A DNA stretch of 13,905 nt from an uncultured Litorilinea sp. (GTDB lineage Bacteria > Chloroflexota > Anaerolineae > Caldilineales > Caldilineaceae): positions 1 to 13,905 of the forward strand of contig CAKZVN010000065.1 in assembly GCA_937922105.1 (NCBI GenBank), in the 5' to 3' direction. Under the pieces are notes generated by a model that searched no databases, had not been told where the DNA came from, and worked only from the letters and a program-made list of their open reading frames with translations. A program made the translations under genes and the position numbers. Below, in pieces: positions 10,284 through 13,905 of this stretch. The stretch's first letter is position 1; each line of letters opens with the position of its first letter.

Positions 10284-11762
10284 TTAGCGGCTTTCGCCTT
10301 CGTTCGCCTCGACGTTTGCGGTAACTTCCGCAACGGGCGCGGCTTCCTCTGCGGACGATTCCGTCACCGATGGCGCGCCGTCCGTGCTGTCCGCTGCGCC
10401 GGCTATCGGCTCGACCGGCAGCGGGGGAAGTTCTTCCCCGCGCGCAATCGCCAGCAAGCGGTCCAGCGCTTTTTCGCGCAGGATTTGGCTTTCCAGCACG
10501 GCGCGCCCGCCGCCGGTGCGCATCATGGTGCGCAAGGCTTGGCGTGAGGCGTCGCGCTCCTCGCTTCCCTCCTCAGCCGCCGGACCTACCATGCGGTCAA
10601 TGCGCGCGTCGATCTCTTCCTCGCTGACGGTCAATCCTTCTTTGCGGTATAGCTCGGAGATAACCAGATTGCGGCGGGCAATGGTCTCGGCTTGGGGGCG
10701 CAAGGACTCGCGATAGGCATCCATCTCCATGCCCATCTGGCGGATATAGCTTTCGGCACTCTCAATCCCGTACTGGCGCAGTTGGCGTTCCATCTCCGAG
10801 ATCATGACGTCAATCTGGTCTTCCACCACCACCGGGGGATAGACCAACTTGCTTTGGGCGATGAGCGCGTCCAACACCTTGCCCAGGTACTCGTCCTCGG
10901 CTTCGGCTTTGCGCTCCTCTAAGAGCGATGCGCGAATGGAGGCCTTGAGGTCGTCCAGCGTTTGGAAGTCCGGGCCGACCATCTGGGCGAACTCGTCGTT
11001 GAGTTCGGGCAGCACTTCGCCTTCGATCTTGTGCAGTTTGACGCGGAAGTGGGCCTGTTTGCCGGCGTAGATACTTTGGCTGTCGGCGGGCCAAGCCAGG
11101 GTGAATTCTTTTTCTTCACCGGGGCGCATGCCCAAGAGCGCCTGGTCGAAGCCGGGCGGGTCCATGGGGTTTTCTTCGTCGGGCGTGACCTGCCATTCGG
11201 TCTCGTCCAGCACCACGATCTCTGCGCCGTTTTCGCCCTCGGCGGGGATGACGCTCTTGACGTCAATCGTGAGCAGGTCGCCATAAACACAGGGGCGGTC
11301 AACAGGGCCGCTTTCCGCGTATTCGCGGCGATAGCTCTCCAGCTTGGCGGCGATTTCCTCGTCCGTGATCTCGATGGGCGGTTCTTCGACGCGCAGGTTG
11401 CGGTAGTCGCCCAGGTCTATCTCCGGGTCCAGCGGGACAATGTATTTGTAGACCAGCGGGTCGAGGCTGTCTACATCCAGCCGCGCCACGGCATAGGGTT
11501 CAATGCCGGTTTCGGACAGGGCTTGCTGGTAGACTTCCTTGCCCAGGTCTTCCAGAAATTCCTCGAAGAGCGCGGGCAACCCCACATACTGGACGACGAG
11601 GTGATAGGGCGCTTTGCCCTTGCGAAAGCCGGGGATACGGTATTGACCTGCGACCTTGCGCGCCGCCTTACGCAACTCGGCATCGACGCGGGATTGGTCA
11701 ACCGTCACCCGCAACGCCAACTGCCGCTGGTCCAGGGTTTCTGTGGTGATGCTCAACGCCAT
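10284..11762 (-). CDS. tig: Trigger factor, ribosome-associated chaperone
   Basis: Binds the ribosomal exit tunnel and shields nascent chains; it also has peptidyl-prolyl isomerase activity. A 492-residue protein (E. coli 432). N-terminal ribosome-binding domain with the signature GFRKGKAP at 45-52; FKBP-type isomerase domain ~155-250 (from GPVDRPCVYGDLLTIDV); helical C-terminal chaperone arms to ~440 (LPELNDEFAQMVG, VEDQIDVMISEMERQLRQYG). The excess length is a low-complexity acidic Ala/Glu/Ser tail (~445-492), dispensable-looking and common in this family. The ATG at 11762 has AGGAG only 3 nt away, tight but plausible, and the protein starts as expected. It has its own promoter at 11864-11892 and begins the tig-clpP-clpX cluster. 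Confidence 0.96.
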   Translation of the reverse strand: MALSITTETLDQRQLALRVTVDQSRVDAELRKAARKVAGQYRIPGFRKGKAPYHLVVQYVGLPALFEEFLEDLGKEVYQQALSETGIEPYAVARLDVDSLDPLVYKYIVPLDPEIDLGDYRNLRVEEPPIEITDEEIAAKLESYRREYAESGPVDRPCVYGDLLTIDVKSVIPAEGENGAEIVVLDETEWQVTPDEENPMDPPGFDQALLGMRPGEEKEFTLAWPADSQSIYAGKQAHFRVKLHKIEGEVLPELNDEFAQMVGPDFQTLDDLKASIRASLLEERKAEAEDEYLGKVLDALIAQSKLVYPPVVVEDQIDVMISEMERQLRQYGIESAESYIRQMGMEMDAYRESLRPQAETIARRNLVISELYRKEGLTVSEEEIDARIDRMVGPAAEEGSEERDASRQALRTMMRTGGGRAVLESQILREKALDRLLAIARGEELPPLPVEPIAGAADSTDGAPSVTESSAEEAAPVAEVTANVEANEGESR

Positions 11763-11843
11763 TTTCTCCTCAAGCTCCGGGCTGATCGGTTTCCCGGTCG
11801 GTTCTGCAAAGAAGCGACCGCAAAATTCAGAATCGCGTTACTC

Positions 11844-11856
11844 TTGTGAATCACAA
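11844..11856. promoter_or_regulatory. Perfect 13-bp palindrome at the tig transcription start
   Basis: TTGTGAATCACAA is a perfect 6-1-6 inverted repeat that begins right at the predicted tig start site (~11857) and covers about +1 to +13. The position suits a repressor operator. It is not a CIRCE element, and its 1-nt centre is too short for a CRP/FNR site despite the TGTGA/TCACA arms. The cognate regulator is unknown. Confidence 0.4.
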
Positions 11857-11863
11857 TTGGATC

Positions 11864-11892
11864 AGTATAGCACAAGCCTAGACGCGCCCCAA
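11864..11892 (-). promoter_or_regulatory. tig promoter
   Basis: Minus strand: TTGGGG (11892-11887), 17-nt spacer, TATACT (11869-11864) preceded by TG one base upstream, an extended -10. Predicted start near 11857 gives a ~95-nt leader before the ATG at 11762. Confidence 0.7.
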
Positions 11893-11913
11893 AAGATTGT
11901 GCGGCAAAAGTTC

Positions 11914-11941
11914 CATGAGTCCGTGTGCATGAGTCCGTGTA
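11914..11941. repeat. Tandem 14-bp direct repeat upstream of the tig promoter
   Basis: Two adjacent copies of CATGAGTCCGTGTR (11914-11927 and 11928-11941), 13 of 14 bases identical. They lie 22-49 bp upstream of the tig -35, a position used by activators, but two copies alone could also be chance slippage. Confidence 0.5.
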
Positions 11942-11975
11942 AGTGGGGGGAGATGCGCGCGTTGCCGGGGGCCGT

Positions 11976-12878
11976 TCAGGCTTCGATGTCGTCCAGCATC
12001 TCCAGCACCGGCTCGTAGCGACAGCGACAGCCGATGGGCGAGGTGCAGGCACGCGGCGGCAATTCGGGGACGCGCGTCACCAGAAACTCCTTGCTCAAGA
12101 GGCTGCGGCAGTGGTCGCAGGTGTATTCGTCATCCGGGCCGACGATTGCCAGGCGGCGCACATGGTCACCGCCTTTGCAGCGCTGCCAGGTCTCTTGGTT
12201 ATCCACGTAGAGCGCCAGTTGATAGGCCTTCCAGTAAACCGCGTCGGGGCCGTCCAATTCAGGGCGGGCTAGTTCGGCGAGGACATCATCGGGGATCTCT
12301 GTTGCCGGCAACCGCCAGTGCGCGCCCCAGAGATGTTGCTCGGCGGCGTAAAGTTTGAGCCAGTCGGTGGTGGGTTTGCTCAACCCCGCCAGCAGCCAGT
12401 GGTCCAAGAAAAAGATGCGCCGGGTGAGCGCGCTGTGACTCAGTTGCGGTTCGGGGCCGGTCCAGGGAGCTTTGCCCAGGGGGAAGCGCGCTTCATAGAC
12501 GCGGCGGATGGTCAAGGCTTCGCTGGTCTCTTTGGCTTCCAGCGCGCGCCGAACCTGGCGCATCGCCTCCTGTTTGGCTTGCTCCATGCGCGCATGGTAG
12601 GCCTCCACAAAGGGGCGCGCGACGGGTGTCACCGTATACTCGCCCAGGGTGTTGACATCCAGCCAGCCCAGTTGCTCGAAGAGGCGGATGGTGGCGGCGT
12701 AAGGCTGGGGCAGCGCGCGACTCCAGCGTTGTTGGTCGCCGGGGTCATGCAGTTTGCGCGGTTGCATAAAGCAGCCGAGCAGGTCAATTTGGGCATACTC
12801 TTTGAGTTCGCCGGACTGGGCCAACTGCGCGCCGTCCAGCTTCGGTTTGCCGGCAAAGAGTCGTTGCAAAAAACTCAT
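11976..12878 (-). CDS. Unknown protein with a Cys-rich, zinc-binding-like C-terminus
   Basis: A 300-residue cytoplasmic-looking protein with no signal or membrane segment. Residues ~45-110 (IRLFEQLGWLDVN then YTVTPVARPFVEAY) look like a small winged-helix-type fold. A charged helix (~105-130, EQAKQEAMRQVRRALEAKE) and Trp-rich helical stretches (FLDHWLLAGLS, LYAAEQHLWGAHW) follow. The end carries Cys254-x2-Cys257 (CDHCRSLL) and, after LPPRA, Cys278-x5-Cys284-x-Cys286 (GCRCRYEP), a possible zinc site. The CxxC...PP...CRC pattern recalls the C-terminal motif of phage MuF/SPP1 gp7-like head proteins, but the rest does not, and there are no phage genes nearby. I start at the ATG at 12878 (SFLQRLF); an in-frame ATG at 12980 would add 34 residues across a hairpin and has no ribosome site. 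Transcribed toward tig, 213 nt away. Confidence 0.75.
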   Translation of the reverse strand: MSFLQRLFAGKPKLDGAQLAQSGELKEYAQIDLLGCFMQPRKLHDPGDQQRWSRALPQPYAATIRLFEQLGWLDVNTLGEYTVTPVARPFVEAYHARMEQAKQEAMRQVRRALEAKETSEALTIRRVYEARFPLGKAPWTGPEPQLSHSALTRRIFFLDHWLLAGLSKPTTDWLKLYAAEQHLWGAHWRLPATEIPDDVLAELARPELDGPDAVYWKAYQLALYVDNQETWQRCKGGDHVRRLAIVGPDDEYTCDHCRSLLSKEFLVTRVPELPPRACTSPIGCRCRYEPVLEMLDDIEA

Positions 12879-12957
12879 GGCCTTGACCCTTCGTTGTGCG
12901 ATGCGCGGGCCGAGGCCGCGCCGGTCTGCCCCGCGATGAGGGCGCTCCAATAGAAAC

Positions 12958-12992
12958 CCAGGGAACGGCGCCGATTGCACGCCATTCCCTGG
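12958..12992. terminator. Hairpin between the membrane-protein gene and the Cys-rich gene
   Basis: CCAGGGAA-C-GGCG (12958-12970) pairs with CGCC-A-TTCCCTGG (12980-12992): 8 bp, one C-A mismatch and 4 bp, with a 9-nt loop. For minus-strand transcripts leaving 13092 it is followed by GGGTTTCTATT, a weak T-rich tract. It could attenuate read-through into 12878. On the plus strand it sits just before a strong purine-rich ribosome-site-like sequence. Confidence 0.45.
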
Positions 12993-13010
12993 TCACAAGG
13001 AGGAGGAAAA

Positions 13011-13118
13011 GTGAACTTAAATGTAACACGGTCCGTCTGTGGGATCGGTAAGATGTTGCCCAATCCAACTGCGTCCGTGGAGACCGTGCCGTTAGAGAAC
13101 CACATAGTCGGTGCGTAG
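13011..13118 (+). CDS. Possible 35-residue small ORF
   Basis: A GTG at 13011 follows an unusually strong Shine-Dalgarno-like run, AAGGAGGAGG (12997-13006), and opens a frame of 35 codons ending in TAG, MNLNVTRSVCGIGKMLPNP onwards. It overlaps the 3' end of the opposite-strand membrane-protein gene by 27 nt. I see no plus-strand promoter and no recognisable domain. The purine run may simply be the complement of a pyrimidine tract, so this is offered only as a candidate. Confidence 0.2.
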   Translation: MNLNVTRSVCGIGKMLPNPTASVETVPLENHIVGA

Positions 13119-13514
13119 GAAACGCAGCGATACCAGAGCACAGACCAGACAAAACACAAAGAGCAGCACCAGCAACGCTTGGCCTACCGGCCCCAGACCG
13201 GCAAACTCGCCGCGCAGATAGCTGAGCATGAGGACTACGGCGGTTAGACCGTTGGCCAAAAAGAGGGTGATCATCGCTGCGACGCTGACCATGCGCTCTT
13301 GGGCCGCGAGCAAAAAATGGCCGCCCAACGCCCACAAAAGCGCGCCCGCCAAGCGCACCGACCACAACGGCCCGTCCGCAGCTACGAGCCCTAAGCGCAT
13401 CAGCCCACCGGGCCAGAAAAGCAACAGCGCCCCCCCGCCCAGCCCCAAGATCAACCCATTGGCGCGCAGGACGGTACGCAGCGGGCGGTAGAGATCGTTT
13501 AACGAATAAGCCAA
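13092..13514 (-). CDS. Four-helix integral membrane protein of unknown function
   Basis: A 140-residue protein with four predicted transmembrane helices at about 18-34, 51-71, 76-100 and 110-130, short loops, and a brief polar N-terminus (AYSLNDLYRPLR). Helix content is Leu/Ala/Gly-rich with no catalytic or ligand motif I recognise; it resembles the many small unassigned four-helix membrane proteins. The start is a TTG at 13514, chosen because AGGAGA lies 6 nt upstream and a promoter at 13570-13598 would start transcription near 13563; the in-frame ATGs at 13571 and 13598 lie upstream of that start and would add a non-hydrophobic Arg-rich extension. The predicted leader holds a long hairpin. 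The Cys-rich gene follows 213 nt downstream on the same strand. Confidence 0.8.
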   Translation of the reverse strand: MAYSLNDLYRPLRTVLRANGLILGLGGGALLLFWPGGLMRLGLVAADGPLWSVRLAGALLWALGGHFLLAAQERMVSVAAMITLFLANGLTAVVLMLSYLRGEFAGLGPVGQALLVLLFVFCLVCALVSLRFLRTDYVVL

Positions 13515-13535
13515 CGCGGCTCTCCTATGGCGCGG

Positions 13536-13570
13536 TGCGGGCGACTGTGCAGACGGCAGTGTCGCCCGCA
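13536..13570. promoter_or_regulatory. 10-bp perfect inverted repeat at the transcription start
   Basis: TGCGGGCGAC (13536-13545) and GTCGCCCGCA (13561-13570) form a perfect 10-bp stem with a 15-nt centre that can pair further (ACTG/CAGT). It touches the -10 of the membrane-protein promoter and spans its predicted start site, so it may be an operator or, as RNA, a 5' hairpin. Confidence 0.5.
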
Positions 13571-13598
13571 TTGTAACGCAAAACCGGGCACGCGCCAA
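13570..13598 (-). promoter_or_regulatory. Promoter of the four-helix membrane protein gene
   Basis: Minus strand: TTGGCG (13598-13593), 17-nt spacer, TACAAT (13575-13570), with five of six matches in the -10. Predicted start ~13563, giving a ~50-nt leader to the TTG start at 13514. Confidence 0.65.
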
Positions 13599-13654
13599 GC
13601 CGCTGCCGGCTACCCTTGCGTGATTGTGTACATAAAAAAACGGTGCTCATCAAC

Positions 13655-13683
13655 TTGATCTCCAGCCGTATCTGTGTTAAACT
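13655..13683 (+). promoter_or_regulatory. Promoter driving the leader at the right edge
   Basis: TTGATC (13655-13660), 17-nt spacer, TAAACT (13678-13683) with TG one base upstream (extended -10). The layout matches the promoters at 2829 and 11864. Predicted start ~13690. The intervening 13599-13654 has only an A-run and no gene. Confidence 0.65.
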
Positions 13684-13905
13684 CTCCAAGCGTAGGTGAC
13701 GGATGCCGGTGTTGGTTGGGGAGTGCGTCGCCACCGTTGTTCGTCTCAACCGAGGCCGCAGTGTCGAACGTGGGCAACCCCCACGTTTCTTGTTGCTAAG
13801 GGGGAAATGCGCGGCGCAGTTGGGCCGTCGCACAGCGGGAGACAGACCGCATGTGATTGGGTTAGGCCGGCGGGATGGGGGTGTGTCTGGCAGTTCGTAG
13901 GGAGG
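13684..13905 (+). ncRNA. Structured 5' leader or small RNA, type unknown, continues past the window
   Basis: About 215 nt between the promoter and a GGGAGG Shine-Dalgarno sequence at the very end (13900-13905), implying a gene just outside. Several stem-loops can be drawn: TTGGTTG (13712-13718) with CAACCGA (13747-13753); AACGTGGG (13767-13774) with CCCACGTT (13780-13787), a perfect 8 bp; TGCGCGGC (13808-13815) with GCCG-T-CGCA (13824-13832); GCGG (13835-13838) with CCGC (13847-13850). A frame of 65 codons from an ATG at 13703 exists but is Arg/Gly-rich, matches nothing and conflicts with the stems. I looked for cobalamin, SAM-I, TPP, FMN, c-di-AMP, yybP-ykoY, RNase P, SRP and tmRNA signatures and could not fit any. 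Confidence 0.4.

Noticed and set aside
10962..11849. Plus-strand open frame of 295 codons opposite tig
   Set aside because: It lies antisense to a full trigger factor with a clear signature and promoter; no ribosome site or domain supports it.
11914..11941. CRISPR-like repeats
   Set aside because: Only two directly abutting 14-bp copies, no spacers, and no cas genes nearby.
11976..12878. Prophage remnant
   Set aside because: Only the cysteine spacing resembles MuF proteins. No integrase, capsid, portal or attachment site is visible, and the neighbours are core chromosomal genes.
13703..13900. 65-codon frame after the last promoter
   Set aside because: Its Arg/Gly-rich sequence matches no family and it runs through several stem-loops. 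The AGGTGA before the ATG is weak support, so I treat the region as leader RNA.

Overview
This window looks like a GC-rich (about 60-68% by eye) chromosomal stretch from a free-living bacterium, most plausibly a Chloroflexota member of the Anaerolineae/Caldilineae type. The assignment is an inference. It rests on the tig-clpP-clpX cluster, the long Pro/Thr-rich linkers in membrane-anchored proteins (a habit of that group), the dispersed intergenic palindromes, and promoters with a TTG-type -35, a 17-nt spacer and often a TGn-extended -10. No 16S rRNA, tRNA or other decisive marker is present.

Layout. Positions 1-2534 (minus) hold the first ~844 codons of B12-dependent methionine synthase (metH), cut by the window edge. 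A 387-nt divergent intergenic region carries a metH -10, two hairpins, and a plus-strand promoter followed by a LexA-box-like palindrome. That promoter leads into a two-gene unit: an Asp-box beta-propeller protein (2922-4040) and a MoaD/ThiS-like small protein (4046-4402). Next come a tiny zinc-ribbon membrane protein (4508-4717) and a membrane-anchored protein of clearly lower GC (4738-5604). The DNA glycosylase gene mutY (5663-6808) follows, with a translationally overlapping gene for a Pro/Thr-rich anchored protein (6805-7602). A 221-nt convergent gap (7603-7823) contains a ~100-bp imperfect inverted repeat of dispersed-element type.

From 7824 to 11762 (minus), in transcription order, lie tig (trigger factor), clpP and clpX: the chaperone that meets nascent chains, then the protease and its unfoldase. 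Hairpins separate tig from clpP and clpP from clpX, and the second is followed by a T-rich tract, so clpX is probably expressed partly on its own. Upstream of tig, on the same strand, are an unrecognised gene with a cysteine-rich C-terminus (11976-12878) and a four-helix membrane protein (13092-13514). The last ~220 nt (13684-13905) look like a structured 5' leader starting at a good plus-strand promoter and ending in a Shine-Dalgarno sequence for a gene outside the window.

How the genes fit together. The window is mostly housekeeping: methionine and folate cycling, oxidative DNA repair (MutY) and protein quality control (Tig/ClpP/ClpX). The less ordinary material is: the propeller plus ubiquitin-fold pair, in which the small protein's Gly-Gly is buried under an eight-residue tail; the LexA-like site in front of it; the ClpX insertion beside the ClpP-docking loop; and the unidentified terminal leader.
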